Made by a program: the position numbers and the translations under genes
The notes under the pieces: model-generated
What the model was told of the DNA's origin: nothing
What the model saw: the letters and a program-made list of their open reading frames with translations, nothing else
Databases searched by the model: none
Assembly: GCA_949752795.1 (NCBI GenBank)
Contig: OX457074.1
Coordinates: forward strand, 27,699,980-27,763,979
Direction of reading: 5' to 3'
Source: Hyperoodon ampullatus
Taxonomy: Eukaryota; Chordata; Mammalia; Artiodactyla; Ziphiidae
Length of the DNA stretch: 64,000 nucleotides
Shown here: piece after piece, positions 20,099-52,911 of the stretch
Numbering within the stretch: position 1 is the first letter of the stretch
How the letters are laid out: each line of letters begins with the position of its first letter

Positions 20099-20892
20099 TT
20101 TAGAGCTTAGAGCAATTTTCCTTTCCCTGTCACCCACCCCCAGCATCTTAAAGCTCCCCCAGAGCGCAGAGAACTTAGTTCTTTTTAGGGTGGCTCAGAA
20201 GCCACCCTCTGGGGAGGAGGTAAGATGTAGGGATGGACACCCAATGCCTGATTTCCCCAGCCTGTGAGAAAGAGCCCAGGCTTCAGTTTTCCTCATCTGG
20301 TCTCTTGGGTCACGACCAGATGTATGCAAACTTGCCTCCCCCATTCTGGGCTGTGTTTGGGGCTCTTGATCTGATTTACATTTTAATGGGATCAATGTGG
20401 CTGCTCTGTTGAGAACAGTCAGCAGGGGGGGCAAAGGATGAAGCAAAGAGGAGGCCTTTGTAATAACTCAGATCTGAGGTAATGGTGGCTTGTACCAGGA
20501 TGGTAGTGGTAGATGGGATAGGTCATCAGTTTCAGGATATATGTTGAAGGTAGAGCCAATAGGGTTTGGTATGGATTGGATATGGGATGAGAGAGAGGAG
20601 AGCTGAGAATGACTCCAAGGGATTTGGCCTGAGCCACAGGAAAGATCGAGTTGTCATTTATGACCTGAGGAAGACTGTGTGGGGAGTCGGTGGTGAGGGA
20701 ATTAAGCTTTGGACATGTTAAGTTCGAGATGTCTATTGGACACCCAAATGGAGAGGTTAAGTAGGCAGGTGGATACAAGTGTGGAATTTAGGGGAATCAG
20801 TCCAGGTTGGAGGTATAAATGTAGGAGTTATTTGCATGCAGTTGGCCCTTCCAAAAGCCTGTCCTTGAGTGGGCTGGAAACACGGTCACTGA

Positions 20893-22777
<1,885 letters not shown>

Positions 22778-24091
22778 GGACGAGAGGGCCGAGACCGAGG
22801 TCCTCGGCCACTTGAATTGAGAGTTTGATAGTACTCTCAAGTCCTATCCCTTTCTGCATCTTAACTCCTTCACTAGGAGTCCAATCCTCTCCTCGTTTCG
22901 TTTCTAGGGAGGAAGCCCAAGTGGGACTGGGCAGCAGGGGGCCTTGGGCCCACCTGACATGCACTATCCGCTTATTTACTCTTTGGCTTCTTGAAGAAGC
23001 CCCGTTGGATATTCACATCTAGGTTGGCAATGAATGGAACAAAGAACAAGAACTAGATTGTAAGCCTTCTGAGGGCAGGAACTATGGCTGTTCACTGTAA
23101 TATCCCCAGCACCTAGCACAGATCCTAACCTATACAGCCGGTACCTCTGATTGAATGAATAGGGAAATTATTTTTTCTGTAAAGAAATACACTAAGTAAT
23201 AGTGCTTATGTTGGCATGTTGGGACTAGTGGTCGTTTTTTCTTTGTTTTGACCTTTCTGTACTTTATTGTATTTTGTAATATGTATTATCTTTAGGATAA
23301 GAAAAGGTTCTTTCTAAAAGGATGCATTTGTAATGAGGATAAAAAAGCACACTGTAAAAACCTCAAGTTCCAGCTGTGATGCTCAAACTTTGGACAAGCT
23401 ACTAAACTGCTCTGTGCCTCAGTTTCTCCATCTGTAAAATGAAGCGAATAATAGTATCTGCTGCCTAGTCTGAGGATCATATGAGAAGATGAGAACAAAA
23501 GCATTATACAGTATACATCAGAGGTTACAAACTGGTGTGTTTTGTGTGGCCCATGTTGTTGGCCAGCAGAGTTTAAAAGTTGAATTGGTTTGCTACTTTT
23601 AAAATGTGGCTATTTCACAGAGCAATTTGGATTTCTGGCTTCTCTTGAAACTTTTAAAGAACTGCAGGCTAGTTCTAAGAAGCTCAACAGGCTACGTAAG
23701 TGGTCCTAATGTCTTGAACAATGAAATGGAGGAAATCCTATATGCATGATCCAGTCACTATGAAGACTGTCTCTCATCTGTAGCAACCCTGCTTGCAAAT
23801 CAAGTTAAGCAAGGCCCCATGGAGACAGAAGGACAGACTGAACTCTGGGGACTAGGCTCCATGTAGTGGGAGCCGAGGGCAGAGACGGCCACCTAAAGGA
23901 CCAGCTGAGTGGATGAAAGATTGGACAACTCCGCATTGTGACTCCCTGCAATGGGCCTCATTATGACCATGCTCCCTCACCTGTTGGTGGGTGTCCCCAG
24001 GTCCTGGCATGAGTGCAGTGTGGGTCAGGGCCGGTGGGGTTGAGGGGGGTGGGGCGTCCCACGGCTCAGGCGGCCCTAGGACCCGCCCACC
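22778..24091 (+). other. Spacer, CHRNB1 tail to SPEM2 (unit 3)
   Basis: An L2 remnant is at about 23056-23161 and a MIR remnant at about 23362-23491. It reads GCACCTAGCACAG in the L2 part, as in units 2 and 4, where units 1, 5 and 6 have GCACCGAGCACAG. No gene is seen. Confidence 0.7.
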
Positions 24092-25825
<1,734 letters not shown>

Positions 25826-26338
25826 ACTGGCCAGCAGCTAATGGGGGCGGGTGGGGAGCGGAAGGGCATGGAGAGAGGAATAAAGAGCGCCATGGTCCAG
25901 AAAACATTGGCGGTCTGTGGCTTGGAAGCGCCACTCCTTCTGCCAGCTTGGGTCCCTGCCTTTGGCTTCCTGCAATAAGAAGCCAGTGTCCCCTTCTGGG
26001 CCTGAGGGTCCCGTTGGTTTAGTGGCCACAGTCCTGCCAGCAGGCCCCTCCTGGTCTGATACCATGCACTAAGTAGATCTGCAGCTGCAGTCTCCAAACC
26101 ACTGGTCTCTTGGCACCTCCTCTGTGTCTCAGCTGTCCCTGTCCCCAAAGAGCCTCATACAAGAAGCTGCTTCCAAACTGGGAGGTTCCACATCTGGGCA
26201 GGTCCAGCTCCACAGCCAGTGAAGGGCATGAAGAAGGCTGAGGCTCTGGACTCCAGCCAGGCCTTCCTCAGGGCTCTGAGGCCAAGGTCTTTCTAGTCTC
26301 AGGAGGGGCCAAGAGATGGAACGTGACATTTGAACAAG

Positions 26339-26765
<427 letters not shown>

Positions 26766-27358
26766 TAGAAGGGGCTGAGATGGGATGGCTGCTGTAGTGT
26801 GGCCGAACAAGGGTTGGATTTCAGGGCTCACCCTGATCCCAAACTCCACGCTCCCTTGCTTCCCTCAGCTCTGGATGCATCTGAAGAGATTCTTGCGGGC
26901 AGGTTTCAACCATATTTTCCCCAAAGGTAAGTGGGCGCCAGTGTGGGCTCAGGGGATGTGGGCCTGTCCCCTTTCTTCTATCCCTGCCTTGATTCTCAGC
27001 CCCTCAAGAACCCAGGCCCTGTCCCATCTCGCCTTTCCCTGCAGACAAGCAAGCCAGCTGTGTAGGCAGTCATCGCATGCGCTGCTCCGTGGATCCCAAG
27101 AAGCTGCGTTCAAGAGTTTCTCCCCGCTTCCGCCATCGCCCGAGCTTCCTGCACAGGCACCCAAACCACCTTGAATCCCGGATACCAGAAACAGATGATG
27201 AGACGGCTTCTAAGTGCTGCTGGACGCCGCCTCAGTGTGGACGGGCTCGGGCTTCCACGGAGGCTCCACGGGGACTGTGGAAGGAGGGGGTAGTGGGAGC
27301 TGGTGAGGCCCCTCCGTTCACAGCCTTAAAGTCCCAAGCCACCTTTAACTCCAGGTGA

Positions 27359-30011
<2,653 letters not shown>

Positions 30012-30040
30012 CCAGGCGCCTTCATAGGGCGACATCCAAC

Positions 30041-31018
30041 TGCCGGAGTCCAGCTCCAGCGAGTCAAGGGATACCCGAGGGATAGATAGCGTCGGCGAAG
30101 GAAATAAATCTATTACACTTCTTAAAGTATCAGCATTGCATGTTTCTCTCTCTTCTTTATTGTTTACAATCACAGGTTTATATATTGTAGTTGATTACAT
30201 TACCAGGTATGTGACCAAACAATCTTAGCACAATCAAACCTCAAAATGTTCTCTAAAGATTTTTTTTTTAAATATGCCCTAGTTTCTAGATGTCCTATTA
30301 AAATATTTCCCAAGTTCCCATTAATCACAGGTTATTTCTTAGTAACCAAGCCAAGCAGTTATATGATTATTTTAATTGTAAAAGTTGAAGCTACTTGTTC
30401 CTATTTCTCTTCTTGCATGGGCAACCTTTTACAATGGTTCCACGAAAATATTTACAATGTACCCTGCATGCCCTTTCTCGTTGTTTCCTTCAACTGAGAC
30501 AGTGCTTTCTCCCTATCCTAGCAACTAATTCTGCTCTAGGCATTTGCTTTTCTATAATTAATCTTCCTTTATAATAGAACCATAAATTTCCTATGTCATC
30601 AGGAACTCCAGCCCATGGCCATAACTCCATACTAGAGGGTGTTTTTCATAAAAATATCCCTTTAGTTCCAGGCTCTTAATTCTTTACCCATTTCCCCGGG
30701 TCTTTAGTGGGTACTTCCCATTCTGTGGTAGTTTCAGGAGGGGGAGTCCTAGAGGAATTTTTCTTTCACGTGGAGCAACATCCCCCAAAAATTGCCCCTA
30801 TATTTAAATTTATTATCATAAAACATAACAACAGAGCTGTAGTCCACCTTCCTGGCACGGCGCTGCCTTGCAGTTTCGCCTTCCGTTGCTTCATGACTTT
30901 GTCATGGTGCAATGGCTCCAGGATGGCTTCCAACATCCAACAACTCACCGGAGACCATCAAGGAGTGGGGATATCAGTGTGTGGTGAGAAACATAGAAAA
31001 AGAGGGGACAGGTAAGCA
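30041..31018. mobile_element. Probable LTR-element fragment (unit 3)
   Basis: Matches unit 2 except for CCCCCAAAAATTGCC near 30783, a change shared only with unit 4. Confidence 0.4.
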
Positions 31019-31166
31019 TGAGGAATAAAGAGACAAGAGAAGTGTTCTGTGGACTTTGGAGGACATCCAACCCAGCCCCATCCCACAGGGCCTGATGAGG
31101 ACTGAAACTATCCCTGCTTTCCCTCCATCGCTCTCTAGCTAAATCCGTTATCCCCAAGGCCCTAGA

Positions 31167-31563
31167 GCTGCACTGTCAATTACAGTAGCCACTAGCCAAA
31201 GGCCTATTAGAATGTAAATTACTTAAAATTAAGGAAAATTAATTCTATTAAAAATTAAGTTAAAAAGCTAAAACTTCTCTTCCTCAGGGAACAGAATTTC
31301 CCTGACATCCAATTCTGTTCCCTGGCAGTCCAGTTGTTGGGACGTGGCGCTTTCACTGATGTGGCGGTGGTTCAATCCCTGGTCAGGGAATTCAGACCCC
31401 GCAAGCTTCATGGCTTGGCCAGAAAAAAAAAAAGAAATTCTCTTCCTCAGTGCCATGATCTTCTAAGTGTTCAGTAGCCACATGGAGCTAGTGGCTACCG
31501 CATTGGATGGCATAGATTTAGAACATTTCCATCATCATGAAAAATGCTATTGGAGAGCAGTGC
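31167..31563. mobile_element. MER5-like DNA transposon remnant split by a SINE (unit 3)
   Basis: As unit 2, with a private base in AAGTGTTCAGTAGCC near 31470. Confidence 0.65.
31275..31450 (+). mobile_element. CHR-type SINE (unit 3)
   Basis: Target-site copies TTCTCTTCCTCAG bound the element at 31275 and 31450. The body is identical to unit 2 by eye. Confidence 0.8.
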
Positions 31564-32357
31564 TTTAGAGCTTAGAGCAATTTTCCTTTCCCTGTCACCC
31601 ACCCCCAGCATCTTAAAGCTCCCCCAGAGCGCAGAGAACTTAGTTCTTTTTAGGGTGGCTCAGAAGCCACCCTCTGGGGAGGAGGTAAGATGTAGGGATG
31701 GACACCCAATGCCTGATTTCCCCAGCCTGTGAGAAAGAGCCCAGGCTTCAGTTTTCCTCATCTGGTCTCTTGGGTCACGACCAGATGTATGCAAACTTGC
31801 CTCCCCCATTCTGGGCTGTGTTTGGGGCTCTTGATCTGATTTACATTTTAATGGGATCAATGTGGCTGCTCTGTTGAGAACAGTCAGCAGGGGGGGCAAA
31901 GGATGAAGCAAAGAGGAGGCCTTTGTAATAACTCAGATCTGAGGTAATGGTGGCTTGTACCAGGATGGTAGTGGTAGATGGGATAGGTCAACAGTTTCAG
32001 GATATATGTTGAAGGTAGAGCCAATAGGGTTTGGTATGGATTGGATATGGGATGAGAGAGAGGAGAGCTGAGAATGACTCCAAGGGATTTGGCCTGAGCC
32101 ACAGGAAAGATCGAGTTGTCATTTATGACCTGAGGAAGACTGTGTGGGGAGTCGGTGGTGAGGGAATTAAGTTTTGGACATGTTAAGTTCGAGATGTCTA
32201 TTGGACACCCAAATGGAGAGGTTAAGTAGGCAGGTGGATACAAGTGTGGAATTTAGGGGAATCAGTCCAGGTTGGAGGTATAAATGTAGGAGTTATTTGC
32301 ATGCAGTTGGCCCTTCCAAAAGCCTGTCCTTGAGTGGGCTGGAAACACGGTCACTGA

Positions 32358-34242
<1,885 letters not shown>

Positions 34243-35556
34243 GGACGAGAGGGCCGAGACCGAGGTCCTCGGCCACTTGAATTGAGAGTTTGATAGTACT
34301 CTCAAGTCCTATCCCTTTCTGCATCTTAACTCCTTCACTAGGAGTCCAATCCTCTCCTCGTTTCGTTTCTAGGGAGGAAGCCCAAGTGGGACTGGGCAGC
34401 AGGGGGCCTTGGGCCCACCTGACATGCACTGTCCGCTTATTTACTCTTTGGCTTCTTGAAGAAGCCCCGTTGGATATTCACATCTAGGTTGGCAATGAAT
34501 GGAACAAAGAACAAGAACTAGATTGTAAGCCTTCTGAGGGCAGGAACTATGGCTGTTCACTGTAATATCCCCAGCACCTAGCACAGATCCTAACCTATAC
34601 AGCCGGTACCTCTGATTGAATGAATAGGGAAATTATTTTTTCTGTAAAGAAATACACTAAGTAATAGTGCTTATGTTGGCATGTTGGGACTAGTGGTCGT
34701 TTTTTCTTTGTTTTGACCTTTCTGTACTTTATTGTATTTTGTAATATGTATTATCTTTAGGATAAGAAAAGGTTCTTTCTAAAAGGATGCATTTGTAATG
34801 AGGATAAAAAAGCACACTGTAAAAACCTTAAGTTCCAGCTGTGATGCTCAAACTTTGGACAAGCTACTAAACTGCTCTGTGCCTCAGTTTCTCCATCTGT
34901 AAAATGAAGCGAATAATAGTATCTGCTGCCTAGTCTGAGGATCATATGAGAAGATGAGAACAAAAGCATTATACAGTATACATCAGAGGTTACAAACTGG
35001 TGTGTTTTGTGTGGCCCATGTTGTTGGCCAGCAGAGTTTAAAAGTTGAATTGGTTTGCTACTTTTAAAATGTGGCTATTTCACAGAGCAATTTGGATTTC
35101 TGGCTTCTCTTGAAACTTTTAAAGAACTGCAGGCTAGTTCTAAGAAGCCCAACAGGCTACGTAAGTGGTCCTAATGTCTTGAACAATGAAATGGAGGAAA
35201 TCCTATATGCATGATCCAGTCACTATGAAGACTGTCTCTCATCTGTAGCAACCCTGCTTGCAAATCAAGTTAAGCAAGGCCCCATGGAGACAGAAGGACA
35301 GACTGAACTCTGGGGACTAGGCTCCATGTAGTGGGAGCCGAGGGCAGAGACGGCCACCTAAAGGACCAGCTGAGTGGATGAAAGATTGGACAACTCCGCA
35401 TTGTGACTCCCTGCAATGGGCCTCATTATGACCATGCTCCCTCACCTGTTGGTGGGTGTCCCCAGGTCCTGGCATGAGTGCAGTGTGGGTCAGGGCCGGT
35501 GGGGTTGAGGGGGGTGGGGCGTCCCACGGCTCAGGCGGCCCTAGGACCCGCCCACC
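34243..35556 (+). other. Spacer, CHRNB1 tail to SPEM2 (unit 4)
   Basis: An L2 remnant is at about 34521-34626 and a MIR remnant at about 34827-34956. GCACTGTCCG near 34428 and AACCTTAAGTTCC are shared with unit 5 only. No gene is seen. Confidence 0.7.
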
Positions 35557-37290
<1,734 letters not shown>

Positions 37291-37803
37291 ACTGGCCAGC
37301 AGCTAATGGGGGCGGGTGGGGAGCGGCAGGGCATGGAGAGAGGAATAAAGAGCGCCATGGTCCAGAAAACATTGGCGGTCTGTGGCTTGGAAGCGCCACT
37401 CCTTCTGCCAGCTTGGGTCCCTGCCTTTGGCTTCCTGCAATAAGAAGCCAGTGTCCCCTTCTGGGCCTGAGGGTCCCGTTGGTTTAGTGGCCACAGTCCT
37501 GCCAGCAGGCCCCTCCTGGTCTGATACCATGCACTAAGTAGATCTGCAGCTGCAGTCTCCAAACCACTGGTCTCTTGGCACCTCCTCTGTGTCTCAGCTG
37601 TCCCTGTCCCCAAAGAGCCTCATACAAGAAGCTGCTTCCAAACTGGGAGGTTCCACATCTGGGCAGGTCCAGCTCCACAGCCAGTGAAGGGCATGAAGAA
37701 GGCTGAGGCTCTGGACTCCAGCCAGGCCTTCCTCAGGGCTCTGAGGCCAAGGTCTTTCTAGTCTCAGGAGGGGCCAAGAGATGGAACGTGACATTTGAAC
37801 AAG

Positions 37804-38230
<427 letters not shown>

Positions 38231-38823
38231 TAGAAGGGGCTGAGATGGGATGGCTGCTGTAGTGTGGCCGAACAAGGGTTGGATTTCAGGGCTCACCCTG
38301 ATCCCAAACTCCACGCTCCCTTGCTTCCCTCAGCTCTGGATGCATCTGAAGAGATTCTTGCGGGCAGGTTTCAACCATATTTTCCCCAAAGGTAAGTGGG
38401 CGCCAGTGTGGGCTCAGGGGATGTGGGCCTGTCCCCTTTCTTCTATCCCTGCCTTGATTCTCAGCCCCTCAAGAACCCAGGCCCTGTCCCATCTCGCCTT
38501 TCCCTGCAGACAAGCAAGCCAGCTGTGTAGGCAGTCATCGCATGCGCTGCTCCGTGGATCCCAAGAAGCTGCGTTCAAGAGTTTCTCCCCGCTTCCGCCA
38601 TCGCCCGAGCTTCCTGCACAGGCACCCAAACCACCTTGAATCCCGGATACCAGAAACAGATGATGAGACGGCTTCTAAGTGCTGCTGGACGCCGCCTCAG
38701 TGTGGACGGGCTCGGGCTTCCACGGAGGCTCCACGGGGACTGTGGAAGGAGGGGGTAGTGGGAGCTGGTGAGGCCCCTCCGTTCACAGCCTTAAAGTCCC
38801 AAGCCACCTTTAACTCCAGGTGA

Positions 38824-41476
<2,653 letters not shown>

Positions 41477-41505
41477 CCAGGCGCCTTCATAGGGCGACAT
41501 CCAAC

Positions 41506-42483
41506 TGCCGGAGTCCAGCTCCAGCGAGTCAAGGGATACCCGAGGGATAGATAGCGTCGGCGAAGGAAATAAATCTATTACACTTCTTAAAGTATCAGCA
41601 TTGCATGTTTCTCTCTCTTCTTTATTGTTTACAATCACAGGTTTATATATTGTAGTTGATTACATTACCAGGTATGTGACCAAACAATCTTAGCACAATC
41701 AAACCTCAAAATGTTCTCTAAAGATTTTTTTTTTAAATATGCCCTAGTTTCTAGATGTCCTATTAAAATATTTCCCAAGTTCCCATTAATCACAGGTTAT
41801 TTCTTAGTAACCAAGCCAAGCAGTTATATGATTATTTTAATTGTAAAAGTTGAAGCTACTTGTTCCTATTTCTCTTCTTGCATGGGCAACCTTTTACAAT
41901 GGTTCCACGAAAATATTTACAATGTACCCTGCATGCCCTTTCTCGTTGTTTCCTTCAACTGAGACAGTGCTTTCTCCCTATCCTAGCAACTAATTCTGCT
42001 CTAGGCATTTGCTTTTCTATAATTAATCTTCCTTTATAATAGAACCATAAATTTCCTATGTCATCAGGAACTCCAGCCCATGGCCATAACTCCATACTAG
42101 AGGGTGTTTTTCATAAAAATATCCCTTTAGTTCCAGGCTCTTAATTCTTTACCCATTTCCCCGGGTCTTTAGTGGGTACTTCCCATTCTGTGGTAGTTTC
42201 AGGAGGGGGAGTCCTAGAGGAATTTTTCTTTCACGTGGAGCAACATCCCCCAAAAATTGCCCCTATATTTAAATTTATTATCATAAAACATAACAACAGA
42301 GCTGTAGTCCACCTTCCTGGCACGGCGCTGCCTTGCAGTTTCGCCTTCCGTTGCTTCATGACTTTGTCATGGTGCAATGGCTCCAGGATGGCTTCCAACA
42401 TCCAACAACTCACCGGAGACCATCAAGGAGTGGGGATATCAGTGTGTGGTGAGAAACATAGAAAAAGAGGGGACAGGTAAGCA
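41506..42483. mobile_element. Probable LTR-element fragment (unit 4)
   Basis: Matches unit 3, including the CCCCCAAAAATTGCC variant near 42248. Confidence 0.4.
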
Positions 42484-42631
42484 TGAGGAATAAAGAGACA
42501 AGAGAAGTGTTCTGTGGACTTTGGAGGACATCCAACCCAGCCCCATCCCACAGGGCCTGATGAGGACTGAAACTATCCCTGCTTTCCCTCCATCGCTCTC
42601 TAGCTAAATCCGTTATCCCCAAGGCCCTAGA

Positions 42632-43028
42632 GCTGCACTGTCAATTACAGTAGCCACTAGCCAAAGGCCTATTAGAATGTAAATTACTTAAAATTAAGGA
42701 AAATTAATTCTATTAAAAATTAAGTTAAAAAGCTAAAACTTCTCTTCCTCAGGGAACAGAATTTCCCTGACATCCAATTCTGTTCCCTGGCAGTCCAGTT
42801 GTTGGGACGTGGCGCTTTCACTGATGTGGCGGTGGTTCAATCCCTGGTCAGGGAATTCAGACCCCGCAAGCTTCATGGCTTGGCCAGAAAAAAAAAAAGA
42901 AATTCTCTTCCTCAGTGCCATGATCTTCTAAGTGCTCAGTAGCCACATGGAGCTAGTGGCTACCGCATTGGATGGCATAGATTTAGAACATTTCCATCAT
43001 CATGAAAAATGCTATTGGAGAGCAGTGC
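42632..43028. mobile_element. MER5-like DNA transposon remnant split by a SINE (unit 4)
   Basis: Ends and internal motifs as in the other units; it has AAGTGCTCAGTAGCC, like unit 2. Confidence 0.65.
42740..42915 (+). mobile_element. CHR-type SINE (unit 4)
   Basis: Flanked by the same TTCTCTTCCTCAG direct repeats, so it was copied with the cassette and did not insert independently. Confidence 0.8.
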
Positions 43029-43822
43029 TTTAGAGCTTAGAGCAATTTTCCTTTCCCTGTCACCCACCCCCAGCATCTTAAAGCTCCCCCAGAGCGCAGA
43101 GAACTTAGTTCTTTTTAGGGTGGCTCAGAAGCCACCCTCTGGGGAGGAGGTAAGATGTAGGGATGGACACCCAATGCCTGATTTCCCCAGCCTGTGAGAA
43201 AGAGCCCAGGCTTCAGTTTTCCTCATCTGGTCTCTTGGGTCACGACCAGATGTATGCAAACTTGCCTCCCCCATTCTGGGCTGTGTTTGGGGCTCTTGAT
43301 CTGATTTACATTTTAATGGGATCAATGTGGCTGCTCTGTTGAGAACAGTCAGCAGGGGGGGCAAAGGATGAAGCAAAGAGGAGGCCTTTGTAATAACTCA
43401 GATCTGAGGTAATGGTGGCTTGTACCAGGATGGTAGTGGTAGATGGGATAGGTCATCAGTTTCAGGATATATGTTGAAGGTAGAGCCAATAGGGTTTGGT
43501 ATGGATTGGATATGGGATGAGAGAGAGGAGAGCTGAGAATGACTCCAAGGGATTTGGCCTGAGCCACAGGAAAGATCGAGTTGTCATTTATGACCTGAGG
43601 AAGACTGTGTGGGGAGTCGGTGGTGAGGGAATTAAGTTTTGGACATGTTAAGTTCGAGATGTCTATTGGACACCCAAATGGAGAGGTTAAGTAGGCAGGT
43701 GGATACAAGTGTGGAATTTAGGGGAATCAGTCCAGGTTGGAGGTATAAATGTAGGAGTTATTTGCATGCAGTTGGCCCTTCCAAAAGCCTGTCCTTGAGT
43801 GGGCTGGAAACACGGTCACTGA

Positions 43823-45707
<1,885 letters not shown>

Positions 45708-47021
45708 GGACGAGAGGGCCGAGACCGAGGTCCTCGGCCACTTGAATTGAGAGTTTGATAGTACTCTCAAGTCCTATCCCTTTCTGCATCTTAACTCCTT
45801 CACTAGGAGTCCAATCCTCTCCTCGTTTCGTTTCTAGGGAGGAAGCCCAAGTGGGACTGGGCAGCAGGGGGCCTTGGGCCCACCTGACATGCACTGTCCG
45901 CTTATTTACTCTTTGGCTTCTTGAAGAAGCCCCGTTGGATATTCACATCTAGGTTGGCAATGAATGGAACAAAGAACAAGAACTAGATTGTAAGCCTTCT
46001 GAGGGCAGGAACTATGGCTGTTCACTGTAATATCCCCAGCACCGAGCACAGATCCTAACCTATACAGCCGGTACCTCTGATTGAATGAATAGGGAAATTA
46101 TTTTTTCTGTAAAGAAATACACTAAGTAATAGTGCTTATGTTGGCATGTTGGGACTAGTGGTCGTTTTTTCTTTGTTTTGACCTTTCTGTACTTTATTGT
46201 ATTTTGTAATATGTATTATCTTTAGGATAAGAAAAGGTTCTTTCTAAAAGGATGCATTTGTAATGAGGATAAAAAAGCACACTGTAAAAACCTTAAGTTC
46301 CAGCTGTGATGCTCAAACTTTGGACAAGCTACTAAACTGCTCTGTGCCTCAGTTTCTCCATCTGTAAAATGAAGCGAATAATAGTATCTGCTGCCTAGTC
46401 TGAGGATCATATGAGAAGATGAGAACAAAAGCATTATACAGTATACATCAGAGGTTACAAACTGGTGTGTTTTGTGTGGCCCATGTTGTTGGCCAGCAGA
46501 GTTTAAAAGTTGAATTGGTTTGCTACTTTTAAAATGTGGCTATTTCACAGAGCAATTTGGATTTCTGGCTTCTCTTGAAACTTTTAAAGAACTGCAGGCT
46601 AGTTCTAAGAAGCCCAACAGGCTACGTAAGTGGTCCTAATGTCTTGAACAATGAAATGGAGGAAATCCTATATGCATGATCCAGTCACTATGAAGACTGT
46701 CTCTCATCTGTAGCAACCCTGCTTGCAAATCAAGTTAAGCAAGGCCCCATGGAGACAGAAGGACAGACTGAACTCTGGGGACTAGGCTCCATGTAGTGGG
46801 AGCCGAGGGCAGAGACGGCCACCTAAAGGACCAGCTGAGTGGATGAAAGATTGGACAACTCCGCATTGTGACTCCCTGCAATGGGCCTCATTATGACCAT
46901 GCTCCCTCACCTGTTGGTGGGTGTCCCCAGGTCCTGGCATGAGTGCAGTGTGGGTCAGGGCCGGTGGGGTTGAGGGGGGTGGGGCGTCCCACGGCTCAGG
47001 CGGCCCTAGGACCCGCCCACC
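45708..47021 (+). other. Spacer, CHRNB1 tail to SPEM2 (unit 5)
   Basis: An L2 remnant is at about 45986-46091 (GCACCGAGCACAG, the state of units 1 and 6) and a MIR remnant at about 46292-46421. GCACTGTCCG near 45893 is shared with unit 4. No gene is seen. Confidence 0.7.
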
Positions 47022-48755
<1,734 letters not shown>

Positions 48756-49268
48756 ACTGGCCAGCAGCTAATGGGGGCGGGTGGGGAGCGGCAGGGCATG
48801 GAGAGAGGAATAAAGAGCGCCATGGTCCAGAAAACATTGGCGGTCTGTGGCTTGGAAGCGCCACTCCTTCTGCCAGCTTGGGTCCCTGCCTTTGGCTTCC
48901 TGCAATAAGAAGCCAGTGTCCCCTTCTGGGCCTGAGGGTCCCGTTGGTTTAGTGGCCACAGTCCTGCCAGCAGGCCCCTCCTGGTCTGATACCATGCACT
49001 AAGTAGATCTGCAGCTGCAGTCTCCAAACCACTGGTCTCTTGGCACCTCCTCTGTGTCTCAGCTGTCCCTGTCCCCAAAGAGCCTCATACAAGAAGCTGC
49101 TTCCAAACTGGGAGGTTCCACATCTGGGCAGGTCCAGCTCCACAGCCAGTGAAGGGCATGAAGAAGGCTGAGGCTCTGGACTCCAGCCAGGCCTTCCTCA
49201 GGGCTCTGAGGCCAAGGTCTTTCTAGTCTCAGGAGGGGCCAAGAGATGGAACGTGACATTTGAACAAG

Positions 49269-49695
<427 letters not shown>

Positions 49696-50288
49696 TAGAA
49701 GGGGCTGAGATGGGATGGCTGCTGTAGTGTGGCCGAACAAGGGTTGGATTTCAGGGCTCACCCTGATCCCAAACTCCACGCTCCCTTGCTTCCCTCAGCT
49801 CTGGATGCATCTGAAGAGATTCTTGCGGGCAGGTTTCAACCATATTTTCCCCAAAGGTAAGTGGGCGCCAGTGTGGGCTCAGGGGATGTGGGCCTGTCCC
49901 CTTTCTTCTATCCCTGCCTTGATTCTCAGCCCCTCAAGAACCCAGGCCCTGTCCCATCTCGCCTTTCCCTGCAGACAAGCAAGCCAGCTGTGTAGGCAGT
50001 CATCGCATGCGCTGCTCCGTGGATCCCAAGAAGCTGCGTTCAAGAGTTTCTCCCCGCTTCCGCCATCGCCCGAGCTTCCTGCACAGGCACCCAAACCACC
50101 TTGAATCCCGGATACCAGAAACAGATGATGAGACGGCTTCTAAGTGCTGCTGGACGCCGCCTCAGTGTGGACGGGCTCGGGCTTCCACGGAGGCTCCACG
50201 GGGACTGTGGAAGGAGGGGGTAGTGGGAGCTGGTGAGGCCCCTCCGTTCACAGCCTTAAAGTCCCAAGCCACCTTTAACTCCAGGTGA

Positions 50289-52411
<2,123 letters not shown>

Positions 52412-52504
52412 TAAGCCTGGGTGTACCACCCGATACCGTTCCCCCAGCCTGCCAGAACTATGGCCAGATGTCTACACCTCCCAAAACCAGCAGGCACCTG
52501 GCTA

Positions 52505-52882
52505 GGGCGTGTGGTCTTTGACGCCCGCCAGAGACAGCAGACAGGGACAAGTGCGAAGCTCTCTCTAGGGCGTGTGGTCTTTGACGCCCGCCAGAGACAG
52601 CAGACAGGGACAAGTGCGAAGCTCTCTCTAGGGCATGTGGTCTTTGACGCCCGCCAGAGACAGCAGACAGGGACAAGTGCGAAGCTCTCTCTAGGGCGTG
52701 TGGTCTTTGATGCCCGCCAGAGACAGCAGACAGGGACAAGTGCGAAGCTCTCTCTAGGGCGTGTGGTCTTTGACGCCCGCCAGAGACAGCAGACAGGGAC
52801 AAGTGCGAAGCTCTCTCTAGGGCGTGTGGTCTTTGACGCCCGCCAAAGACAGCAGACAGGGACAAGTGCGAAGCTCTGTCTC
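52505..52882 (+). repeat. 63-bp minisatellite in SPEM3 (6 units, unit 5)
   Basis: Six full-length units, 378 bases, all in frame. Absence of the 59-base degenerate unit accounts for most of the shorter 11409-base period. Confidence 0.95.
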
Positions 52883-52911
52883 CCAGGCGCCTTCATAGGG
52901 CGACATCCAAC